Source of the DNA: Boseongicola sp. SB0675_bin_26
GTDB taxonomy: Bacteria; Pseudomonadota; Alphaproteobacteria; Rhodobacterales; Rhodobacteraceae
DNA length: 6,978 bases
Assembly: GCA_009843725.1 (NCBI GenBank)
Contig: VYCX01000243.1
Coordinates: 1 to 6,978 of the forward strand
Direction of reading: 5' to 3'
Every line of letters begins with the position of its first letter. Position 1 is the stretch's first letter. The notes under the pieces were generated by a model. That model did not search any database, had not been told where the DNA came from, and was given only the letters and a program-made list of their open reading frames with translations. Positions 1 through 5,904 of the stretch are shown here, in pieces. Made by a program: the position numbers and the translations under genes.

Positions 1-1
1 C

Positions 2-348
2 CGGCGTTTCGAGGGGGTCCGGGCGTACATGGGGGCGGGGCGGGGCGCGACGGAGGTCCGGGAACTCGATCCCTTCAGCGGCCGGCACAAGGCCGTGGAG
101 GACTGCTGCAGCTGTTTCCGAAACAACATTGAAAGGATGAGATACGACAGGTGCCGCGACCGGGCATGCAGCTCGGAAGCGGTGTTGTGGAGGGCGGCTG
201 TCGGCAGTTCGGGCTGCGGTTCAAGCGCTCGGGCACCCGTTGGTCCGAGAGGGGCGCCAACGCGATGCTCGCGCTCAAGAGCTGCGCCATGAACCTCAGG
301 GTGCCCGACTTCCTCGACTGGCGGGTGAATCAGGCCGTCGCAGCATGA
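2..348 (+). pseudogene. ISKra4-type transposase, C-terminal remnant, frameshifted
   Basis: The 3' end of an insertion-sequence transposase that appears broken. From about position 151 one frame reads a block typical of ISKra4-family C-termini: a GSGVVEGGC motif, an FKRSGTRWSE stretch, then ANAMLALKSCAMN and a closing DFLDWR, ending at TGA 346-348. The preceding part of the protein, with FRNNIERMRYD, is in the neighbouring frame (codons starting at 2), and that frame does not continue into the GSGVVE block. Restoring one G in the CGGG run near 158-163 would join RDR to GMQLGSGVVEGG, so a single-base deletion is the simplest explanation. The first 70 bases or so are less recognisable. The 5' part lies outside the window. 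Family membership is from remembered motif patterns. A programmed frameshift is less likely this close to the C-terminus. Confidence 0.72.
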
Positions 349-371
349 CAAGTAACTTGGGCTACACCCTC

Positions 372-392
372 CCGCAGCCCCCGGGCTTGCGG
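372..392. terminator. possible bidirectional hairpin between converging genes
   Basis: CCGCA at 372-376 can pair with TGCGG at 388-392, and GCCC at 377-380 with GGGC at 383-386, leaving one bulged T and a very tight loop. It lies between the end of the transposase remnant (+) and the end of the five-gene operon (-), where a terminator would be expected. No T-run follows on either strand, so it is not a textbook intrinsic terminator. It could equally be part of the IS terminal inverted repeat. Nothing else is visible in 349-475. Confidence 0.22.
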
Positions 393-475
393 ATTCGGCC
401 ATGGGCATTGACCTGCCGTGGCAAGATCGTCGCCTGGCCGAACGGGCGAGGTTCTCTCTCGTCAAAGGTCTCCGG

Positions 476-790
476 TCAGTCGCCCGCCGCCACGAGCACC
501 CGTCCCTCCTCGACCTTGACCGGGTAGGTCTTCAGATCGACGCTTGCCGGGGCGGACAACGCCTTGCCGGTGCAAATGTCGAACCGCCCGCCATGCAAGG
601 GGCATTCGATCACGCCGTCGATGACCAGCCCGTCCTCGAGGCTCTGCCGCTCGTGCGTGCACATGAGGTCCGTGGCGAAGAACCCCTTCGCGGTTCGGTA
701 GATCGCGTAGGAACGGCCCCCGTGCCGCCACGCGATCAGGTCTTCCTCGTCGACATCCGTTGTGGCGCAGGCGTCAACCCAGTCGGTCAT
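476..790 (-). CDS. Rieske [2Fe-2S] ferredoxin, MocE-like
   Basis: A 104-residue soluble electron carrier of the small Rieske ferredoxin type, similar to MocE of the rhizopine (moc) catabolic system. The cluster ligands are visible: C44-T-H46 followed by C63-P-L-H66, giving the CxH-x16-CxxH pattern, with the usual GGRFD-CTG loop after the second pair. The length is that of a stand-alone ferredoxin, with no oxygenase domain fused. ATG at 790 is chosen because GAGGA lies about 8-9 bases upstream in the 13-bp gap after the M24 gene; an upstream in-frame start would run into that gene. As the last gene of the operon it most likely feeds electrons to the desaturase-like oxygenase two genes upstream, by analogy with MocD/MocE. 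No ferredoxin reductase is in the window. Confidence 0.9.
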   Translation of the reverse strand: MTDWVDACATTDVDEEDLIAWRHGGRSYAIYRTAKGFFATDLMCTHERQSLEDGLVIDGVIECPLHGGRFDICTGKALSAPASVDLKTYPVKVEEGRVLVAAGD

Positions 791-803
791 CGTGAATTCC
801 TCT

Positions 804-2105
804 TCAGCATTCGCGGGCAAGCAAACTGTCCTCGAAGGGATAGCGGCTGAGCGTGATCGGGCCGCGTTCGGTGACAAGCACCTGATCCTCAAGCTTCACG
901 CCCTCGACGCCGCCGATCTCGCCGACGTAGCTTTCGACACAGATCACCATGCCGGCTTCCAGCTCGCCGTCAAAGAATTCGGGATGGTCGGGCGAATGGA
1001 GTATCACCGGCCATTCGTCGGCCATTCCGAGACCGTGCATCATGCAGGGATAGGGCTGGTCGCCAAAGCCTGCGGGGGGAACGAAGCGCGCGCGCGCGAT
1101 GTCGGAGAACGCGGCGCCCGCCCGCACGAGCTGCGTGTTTTCCGTCACCTCGGCATGGGCGATCGAATAGAGCTTCCTCTGGTAGTCCGTCGGGCGCCCC
1201 GGACCGCAGCGATACGCCCGGCTGATGTCTGCGCCGTAGCTGAACGGCCCGACGGTTCCGCAGTCGAAGACCACCAGGTCGCCCGCGCGTATCATGCGGC
1301 TCGACGCCTCCTGCTGCCAGGGGTTGGTGCGCTCGCCGGAGGCCAGCAGCCGATAGTCGAGCCATTCGCCCCCGCCCGCGATCACCGCCGCCCACATGTG
1401 GGCCCAGAGCTCCTGTTCGGTCACGCCGCTGCGCAGCTCGTCGCGCATCCGGGCCATGCCGTCCTCGGCCACGGCAATGGCGAGGTTCATGGCCAGGATC
1501 TCTTCGGGGCACTTGATCTTTCGGGCCATCGCCAGCACTGGCGCGGCATCGGTCACGTCGTGTCCCTTCGCCAGCAAGGCCTGCTCGGCGTGGAAGCCGG
1601 CGCGTTCAACGGCAATGCGCTTCTTTCCGGTCCCGCAATGCGCGCTGATCACGTCGTCCATCTGGCTGGCCCAGCGGGCGGCCCATTCCTGGTGCCGGTG
1701 CCCCGCGAACATGTACGAAAGCGGCAGGATGTCGTCACGGATCTCGTCGATCGTTTCCAGCTGTCTGCCGGTTTCGCGACCGGGCACGTTGTCGAAATGC
1801 ACCACCGGTCCGTCGGCGGGGATGAACAGGTACCCCGCCTGGATGTGCATCTGGAAGAGCGTGCAGTTGCGGACCCCGGTGGCGTAGCGGATCGAGAGCG
1901 GCTCGATCAGGATGATCGCGTCGAATCCGTGGGCGACGATCTGTTCCCGCAGCCGGTTCTGCCTGTAGCGGCGCATCCGGGGCACATCGATCACGCCCTC
2001 GGTGTCGACCGCCTGCATGGGCGGCGTGATCCAGGCAGCCTGCTCGAGCGACAGCGGCTGCGGCTTGGCCGCGAAGGCTTGCGTGTAGTCGGTCGCGTCG
2101 TTCAT
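804..2105 (-). CDS. DddP-like M24 family metalloenzyme
   Basis: A 433-residue protein of the M24 (pita-bread) superfamily, which includes aminopeptidase P, prolidase, creatinase and the DMSP lyase DddP. The N-terminal half (about 35-185) is creatinase-N-like; the C-terminal half (about 190-425) carries the metal site: D281 (VVFDCG), D293 (GADISR), H357 (MMHGLG), E391 (CVES) and E406 (LEDQ). Blocks such as GGEWLDYRLLASGERTNPW and MHGLGMADEWP resemble DddP more than peptidases, and the D281-to-D293 spacing of 12 matches DddP rather than the 11 of aminopeptidase P. Tyr352 and Asp363 sit where I recall DddP's Tyr366 and Asp377 in the active site. Gly283 replaces the second Asp of DddP's D-T-D motif. 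It may therefore be a DMSP-type lyase, a C-N hydrolase or a peptidase. ATG 2105 overlaps the upstream stop (ATGA) and is preferred over GTG 2123. No signal peptide is seen, so a cytoplasmic location is likely. Confidence 0.86.
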   Translation of the reverse strand: MNDATDYTQAFAAKPQPLSLEQAAWITPPMQAVDTEGVIDVPRMRRYRQNRLREQIVAHGFDAIILIEPLSIRYATGVRNCTLFQMHIQAGYLFIPADGPVVHFDNVPGRETGRQLETIDEIRDDILPLSYMFAGHRHQEWAARWASQMDDVISAHCGTGKKRIAVERAGFHAEQALLAKGHDVTDAAPVLAMARKIKCPEEILAMNLAIAVAEDGMARMRDELRSGVTEQELWAHMWAAVIAGGGEWLDYRLLASGERTNPWQQEASSRMIRAGDLVVFDCGTVGPFSYGADISRAYRCGPGRPTDYQRKLYSIAHAEVTENTQLVRAGAAFSDIARARFVPPAGFGDQPYPCMMHGLGMADEWPVILHSPDHPEFFDGELEAGMVICVESYVGEIGGVEGVKLEDQVLVTERGPITLSRYPFEDSLLAREC

Positions 2106-2950
2106 CGATGTGCCGGCGTCCACTTGTCGAGCGCTTCGAGGAACCTTTCCTTCTCGCCCGGATGCATGCCGATGCCGGTTTCCGGATAGGGGAAGCTCAG
2201 TGCCCGCACCTCTTCGTGGAACTTGCCGAGCGCCGCCACGCGCTCTTCATGGATCTGCCTGTGCAGGCGGCCGACGTCTCCGAAGGCATGGGCATGCCTT
2301 GGCGGCTCGTCCTCTTCGCTGGCCTCGCCGCAGACATCGGCCACGAACGAGAAGATCACGTCCCCCGCCATGCCGGATCCCAGCGAAAACGTGACTATGG
2401 ACGTCATGTGGTTCACGGCTTCCAGCACCTCTTCCGCGATGCACTCGGCCTCGACCGCGAAGACGCCCGCATCCTCCATCCGCTTGAGCGTCTCGAAGAT
2501 TCTCATCGCCTCGTCCGCCTTGCGGCCCCAGCCGCGCAATCCTCCGCAATAGTGACTGAAGGTGGGGATCAGGCCGATGTGGCTTTGCACCGGGATGCCT
2601 TCCCGGGCCATCATTTCCATCGCGTCCAGGGAACGGAGCGTGTAGTACATGTCCGCACCCCGGCGCATCGCCTCGAAGGCGTCGGCAAGGATCTCCTCGT
2701 TCGAGCCGAACTGCGCCCAGGTCGATCCCACGCCGGTAAAGTGATGCGGCGCGATCTGGCGGACGTCGTCAAGCAGGTCGGAGCCGGTGACGAACAGATC
2801 GATGCCCGCTTCGACACAGGCGCGGACCTGGTCAATGTCTGCCGGATTCGCCATCGAGAGCTTGCGTCCCGAACCCTTGAGCGCCTGCAAGTCCTGTATG
2901 GTATGGTTGCGCTTGGCCGGACTGCGGCTGAAATCGTAGATTCGCTTCAT
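2102..2950 (-). CDS. PanB-like (ketopantoate hydroxymethyltransferase superfamily) TIM-barrel protein
   Basis: A 282-residue protein related to PanB and, more widely, the PEP mutase/isocitrate lyase superfamily. PanB-like blocks in order: GRKLSM (28-33), AGIDLFVTGSD (48-58), VQSHIGLIP (121-129), a CGGLRGWGR loop (135-143), AGVFAVEAEC (161-170), IVTFSLGSGMAGD (185-197) and a C-terminal FHEEVRALSFPYPE (244-257). H124 and E169 are 45 residues apart, the same spacing as His136 and catalytic Glu181 of E. coli PanB. By eye, the PanB metal ligands Asp84 and Glu114 are not matched (near G75 and L105); Asp45 may survive as D58. A role in making pantothenate is therefore doubtful; C-C bond formation or cleavage on another substrate is more likely. 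ATG 2950 starts 1 bp after the upstream stop, with AAAGGA about 9 bases upstream. Confidence 0.8.
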   Translation of the reverse strand: MKRIYDFSRSPAKRNHTIQDLQALKGSGRKLSMANPADIDQVRACVEAGIDLFVTGSDLLDDVRQIAPHHFTGVGSTWAQFGSNEEILADAFEAMRRGADMYYTLRSLDAMEMMAREGIPVQSHIGLIPTFSHYCGGLRGWGRKADEAMRIFETLKRMEDAGVFAVEAECIAEEVLEAVNHMTSIVTFSLGSGMAGDVIFSFVADVCGEASEEDEPPRHAHAFGDVGRLHRQIHEERVAALGKFHEEVRALSFPYPETGIGMHPGEKERFLEALDKWTPAHR

Positions 2951-2951
2951 T

Positions 2952-3980
2952 TCACATTGTCCTTTCGGCTACGCGTTCAAGCGACCCGCCCTCGGCAATC
3001 ATGTGGGGCGCCTGGCGGATGCTGGGCGCCTTTGTCGACAGGCCCAGCGAACGGCGCATCGCCACGACAAGGACTTCCAGATTGGTGCGACAGAAGCCGG
3101 GATCGGGCGCGGGCACCTGATCCTCGATCGCCCGGGCCAGTTCGGGCAAGGCGTGAAAGGGCACCTGGGGATAGAGGTGATGTTCCACGTGGTTGTTCAT
3201 GTTCATGTACAGAAAGCTCGCCAGCCAGTGTCCACGGAAGGACCGCGTGCTCTCAAGGATCGACGGCGAGTCTTCCTGCAACTCGACGTGCTGGACGAGG
3301 GTGAACAGGAGCATCACCGGCGCGCCGAGCATGCGCGGGATCACAAGGAACCAGACCGGCCACCAGATTCCGGCAAGGGGGGCAATGCCAATCAGCGTGT
3401 AGATGGCAAGCATGATCCGGGCATTGCGGGTCATCCTCGGGAATTCGCCCTCTGGCGTGACCATCCTCATCGTCCCGGTGTAGTTCCTTGTGGCCAGGTG
3501 CCAGAAGACCTGCATGTGAAACCGCAGGAGGCCGAAACCGGTGACTTCCCTGATCCAGCCTCCGAGCCCGATGGGCGTGTCAAACGGCATCTGGCTGTCC
3601 TTGCCCACATGCCACGTATGGGTGTGGTGGTTTGTGTGGGTGTAACGGCGGTGCAGCGGCTCTTCCATGTAGAGAAGCGAGGTGGCCCACAGCACCGCCT
3701 CGTTCAACTGGCGGGTGCGAAAGGCCGTGCCATGTGCGCATTCGTGGCTCATCGCGTAACTGGGCACGGTCAGGAGTATCCCGTGGAGCAGCATGGCAGG
3801 CCAGACCCATGCCGTGCCAAGGGCTGACCAGACCAGTGCCGCCGTCACGGCAAGCAATGCAATCCACCTGGTCAGGTAGAGGATCCCGGGCCGGTCGGAC
3901 CGGGCGGCGATCTGCTTGAGCGATTTCCTGTCAAGCTTCACGCCTGAAGAGGCGGCGTTGGTGGGCACGAAACCGGGCAT
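2952..3980 (-). CDS. fatty-acid-desaturase-like membrane di-iron oxygenase, MocD-like
   Basis: A 342-residue integral membrane oxygenase of the fatty acid desaturase superfamily, which uses a histidine-bound di-iron centre to desaturate or hydroxylate. All three histidine boxes are present: H79-E-C-A-H83, H115-T-N-H118-H119 and H264-V-E-H267-H268; an extra His at 231 (LVQHVELQE) is also typical. Hydrophobic spans lie at about 36-58, 60-76, 95-104 and 187-228. The NNHVEHHLYPQVPFHALP block is common in MocD and xylene/alkane-type relatives as well as in acyl-lipid desaturases. A small Rieske ferredoxin in the same operon supports a MocD-like hydroxylase or demethylase on a small substrate rather than lipid desaturation, but this is inference. 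ATG 3980 starts 3 bp after the class II aldolase stop, with only a weak GAG-rich ribosome site inside that gene's end. Confidence 0.88.
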   Translation of the reverse strand: MPGFVPTNAASSGVKLDRKSLKQIAARSDRPGILYLTRWIALLAVTAALVWSALGTAWVWPAMLLHGILLTVPSYAMSHECAHGTAFRTRQLNEAVLWATSLLYMEEPLHRRYTHTNHHTHTWHVGKDSQMPFDTPIGLGGWIREVTGFGLLRFHMQVFWHLATRNYTGTMRMVTPEGEFPRMTRNARIMLAIYTLIGIAPLAGIWWPVWFLVIPRMLGAPVMLLFTLVQHVELQEDSPSILESTRSFRGHWLASFLYMNMNNHVEHHLYPQVPFHALPELARAIEDQVPAPDPGFCRTNLEVLVVAMRRSLGLSTKAPSIRQAPHMIAEGGSLERVAERTM

Positions 3981-3983
3981 GTC

Positions 3984-4739
3984 TCAGCTCGCGTAATCGG
4001 AGTTCTCTTGATCGAGGATCGCCCGGATCTCGGACAGGTGCCTCTCGGCCTGACCCGGGTAGCTCTCGATTTCTTGCGCCGTCCTCTCCGCGATCTCGTC
4101 GGAAAGCACCCGCAACGGCCTTCCGGTCTGAAGCGCACGGACATAGGTCTCGGCGGCGCGTTCGAAGTAGTAGAGCCGGTTGAACGTGTCCGCGACGGTT
4201 TCGCCGATCACGAGAACGCCGTGATTGCCCATTATCATGGTCTTGACCTTCGGATCGCTCAGCAGCCCGGCACAACGGATGCCTTCCCCCTCGAACGCAA
4301 GACCGCAAAAGCCGTCGTCCACCACATGGCGGTCATGGAACATCGCCGTGTTCTGGTCGATCGGAGGCAAGGTGCTGTCAGCGAGGCTCGCCAGAACGGT
4401 GGCATGGATCGGATGCGCATGCATCACGCAGCGCGCATGCGGGCGCAGGCGATGGATCGAGGCATGCAGACCCCAGGCGGTCGGGTCCGGCGCATCGGGC
4501 TGGTTCATGGTGCCAGGTTCGTTGGCGTCAAGCAGCAAGAGATCCGAAGCCCGCATCCGGCTGAAATGTCGCTGGTTGGGGTTCACAAGGAACCGCATGC
4601 CGCTTTGGTCGACGGCCAAGCTGAAATGGTTGGCCACGGCCTCATGCATGTTCAGCCGGGCCGTCCATTGGAACGCGGCCGCCAAGTCCGCGCGTTCCGT
4701 CCGATGGGTCAGGGTCGAGGTTTCGGGAACCAGTCGCAT
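3984..4739 (-). CDS. class II aldolase/adducin family protein
   Basis: A 251-residue protein of the class II aldolase/adducin family, whose members cleave or form C-C bonds (aldolases, epimerases, decarboxylases) with a Zn-type metal bound by three histidines. The metal triad is visible: H107 and H109 (MHAHPIH) and H173 (GNHGVLV), followed by the usual C-terminal helix AADTFNRLYYFERAAET-like region (182-198). In the FucA-type aldolases a catalytic Glu precedes the first His pair; the matching segment here reads PTAWGLH, with Ala in that place, as in many adducin-like members, so a sugar-phosphate aldolase activity is not assured. ATG 4739 is chosen because GAGGT ends 5 bases upstream; a TTG 54 bases further upstream would overlap the predicted promoter. 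It is the first gene of the five-gene operon, divergent from the lysR gene. Confidence 0.88.
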   Translation of the reverse strand: MRLVPETSTLTHRTERADLAAAFQWTARLNMHEAVANHFSLAVDQSGMRFLVNPNQRHFSRMRASDLLLLDANEPGTMNQPDAPDPTAWGLHASIHRLRPHARCVMHAHPIHATVLASLADSTLPPIDQNTAMFHDRHVVDDGFCGLAFEGEGIRCAGLLSDPKVKTMIMGNHGVLVIGETVADTFNRLYYFERAAETYVRALQTGRPLRVLSDEIAERTAQEIESYPGQAERHLSEIRAILDQENSDYAS

Positions 4740-4744
4740 CGCGC

Positions 4745-4749
4745 ACCTC
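4745..4749 (-). promoter_or_regulatory. ribosome binding site of the class II aldolase gene
   Basis: On the minus strand GAGGT stands 5 bases before ATG 4739. It decides this start against the in-frame TTG at 4793, which has no such site and falls within the predicted -35 box. Confidence 0.65.
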
Positions 4750-4764
4750 ACGCTTCGGGACGCA

Positions 4765-4793
4765 ATTTTCGCAGGCGCGGCAAAGGCTGACAA
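4765..4793 (-). promoter_or_regulatory. predicted sigma-70 promoter of the five-gene operon
   Basis: On the minus strand TTGTCA (4788-4793, five of six consensus bases) is separated by 17 bases from GAAAAT (4765-4770, four of six). Transcription would start near 4758, about 20 bases before the aldolase ATG. An AT-rich ATTAAT element at 4797-4802 abuts the -35 box and could be the activation half-site of the LysR protein. Predicted by eye only. Confidence 0.5.
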
Positions 4794-4812
4794 ACGATTA
4801 ATTTTCGGCTAG

Positions 4813-4833
4813 TGCATTAGAAAAACTAATGCA
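4813..4833. promoter_or_regulatory. LysR-type operator, perfect 8+5+8 palindrome
   Basis: TGCATTAG (4813-4820) and its exact reverse complement CTAATGCA (4826-4833) flank five A residues. The site contains the T-N11-A signature of LysR regulators (T4817, A4829), and its arms carry ATTAG/CTAAT, the kind of half-site I recall for GcvA, to which the adjacent regulator is similar. It sits in the gap between the divergent operon and regulator gene. Its centre (4823) is about 65 bp upstream of the predicted operon transcription start, the usual place of the recognition site, and it lies just ahead of the lysR start, which fits autoregulation. Confidence 0.75.
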
Positions 4834-4849
4834 AAGGTTATGGCATTCC

Positions 4850-5749
4850 ATGTCCAAGTCCAGCTTGCCCCCGCTTACCTGGCTGCGCGCCTTCGAGGCG
4901 ACGGCGCGTCATCTCAGCTTCACGCGCGCGGCGTCGGAGCTGAACCTGACCCAATCGGCGGTGAGCCAGCATGTGCGAAGCCTGGAAGCGTTCCTCGCGC
5001 GCGACCTGTTCGTTCGCAAGGCCCGCGCACTCGAACTGACCGAAGACGGCGCGAACTACCTGCCGAGCCTTCGCGAAGCCTTCGACCTGATCTCCAGCAG
5101 CACCCAGGCCTTCACCGGCACCGACCGCGGGCGAAACTTGATCCTGCAATGCAACATGGCGTTCTCGGTCTTCTGGCTCGCTTCGCGCCTGCAACGTCTC
5201 TACGAAAGATGTCCCTGGCTGGTACTGAACATTGTCACGCCGATCTGGGATCCCGAGCGACACGCGGCCAACGCAGCGGCCGAAATCCGGTTCGGCCGGC
5301 TCGAGGACATGTCGGATGCGGCGGTCCGCCTTTCCCGGGAGAGCTTCTTTCCGGTCTGCGCGCCCTGCTATCGCGACGCGGCATCGGAATTTGAGACTGC
5401 CACGCTGTTCGACTGTGCCGGTACAACCGGAACCTGGGCCAGCTGGTTCAAGACGAAGGGCAAGCCGTTCTCCCGAACCGGCGAGATCAACCTGACGTCC
5501 ACATACGTGATCGCCATCACTGCCGCCCTGAACGGCGCAGGGATTTCCATGGCGCATGACACGCTGGCTTTCGATCTGCTGGAGAAAGGTGACCTGATCC
5601 GCCCGTACGGGCACAGCGCTCCGATGACGGAAAGCTATTTCCTGCTGTCTCCATCCGCCCACGCGCAAACGCCGGCGACCAGGGCGTTCCTGAACTGGAT
5701 GCAGGAAGAGGTCAGCCTGCCTTCGGATCTCTCGGGGTCGCGAAGCTAG
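4850..5749 (+). CDS. LysR family transcriptional regulator, GcvA-like
   Basis: A 299-residue DNA-binding regulator with the standard LysR layout. The N-terminal winged helix-turn-helix (about 6-65) reads PLTWLRAFEATARHLSFTRA, then ASELNLTQSAVSQHVRSLE, closely resembling GcvA/AmpR-type members; the recognition helix is around TQSAVSQHV (34-42). A linker helix follows to about 90, then the periplasmic-binding-like effector domain (about 93-290). Length is normal for the family. ATG 4850 with AAAGG at 4833-4837 is preferred over ATG 4829, which has no ribosome site and lies inside the operator palindrome; the AAAGG spacing of 12 is long, so the start is not certain. Divergent placement next to the aldolase-led operon suggests it senses that pathway's substrate or intermediate and activates the operon while limiting its own expression. 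The ligand is unknown. Confidence 0.92.
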   Translation: MSKSSLPPLTWLRAFEATARHLSFTRAASELNLTQSAVSQHVRSLEAFLARDLFVRKARALELTEDGANYLPSLREAFDLISSSTQAFTGTDRGRNLILQCNMAFSVFWLASRLQRLYERCPWLVLNIVTPIWDPERHAANAAAEIRFGRLEDMSDAAVRLSRESFFPVCAPCYRDAASEFETATLFDCAGTTGTWASWFKTKGKPFSRTGEINLTSTYVIAITAALNGAGISMAHDTLAFDLLEKGDLIRPYGHSAPMTESYFLLSPSAHAQTPATRAFLNWMQEEVSLPSDLSGSRS

Positions 5750-5803
5750 GGTCCGTCCGAAAGCGATCGAATCGAGTCCGCTGGCACCCGCTCTCGGTCA
5801 TCG

Positions 5804-5817
5804 GCCGGAAACGGCCC
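5804..5817. terminator. short GNRA-loop hairpin between convergent lysR and hutU
   Basis: GGCCG (5804-5808) pairs with CGGCC (5813-5817) around a GAAA tetraloop. It lies in the 155-bp gap between the ends of lysR (+) and hutU (-). There is no T-run, so a terminator role is weakly supported. The rest of the gap shows no gene. Confidence 0.2.
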
Positions 5818-5904
5818 GGCCCTGCTCCATCCCGCCGCCGTCCGAGACAGGTCGAACTGACATGACGCTGCGGACTCGCCTGGGCGCCTTGCAACGGCAT
5901 CGGA

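Noticed and set aside
2106..2123. Upstream GTG start for the M24 gene
   Set aside because: Would add six residues and a 22-base overlap with the preceding gene; the ATGA overlap at 2102-2105 is the more usual coupling arrangement.
762..2189. Long plus-strand open frame of 475 codons opposite the M24 gene
   Set aside because: Its translation has no recognisable motif and it mirrors the codon pattern of the M24 gene, which has clear family motifs. Such antisense frames are common in GC-rich DNA.
2108..3304. Plus-strand open frame of 398 codons opposite the PanB-like and desaturase-like genes
   Set aside because: Spans the junction of two well-supported minus-strand genes and shows no domain of its own.
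4008..4790. Plus-strand open frame opposite the class II aldolase gene
   Set aside because: The opposite strand has the HAH and NHG metal motifs and a good ribosome site; this frame has neither.
4829..4849. Upstream ATG start for the LysR gene
   Set aside because: No ribosome binding site precedes it, it falls in the right arm of the operator palindrome, and the extra seven residues do not resemble a LysR N-terminus.
4838..5668. Minus-strand open frame opposite the LysR gene
   Set aside because: The plus strand encodes an unmistakable LysR helix-turn-helix; this is its shadow.
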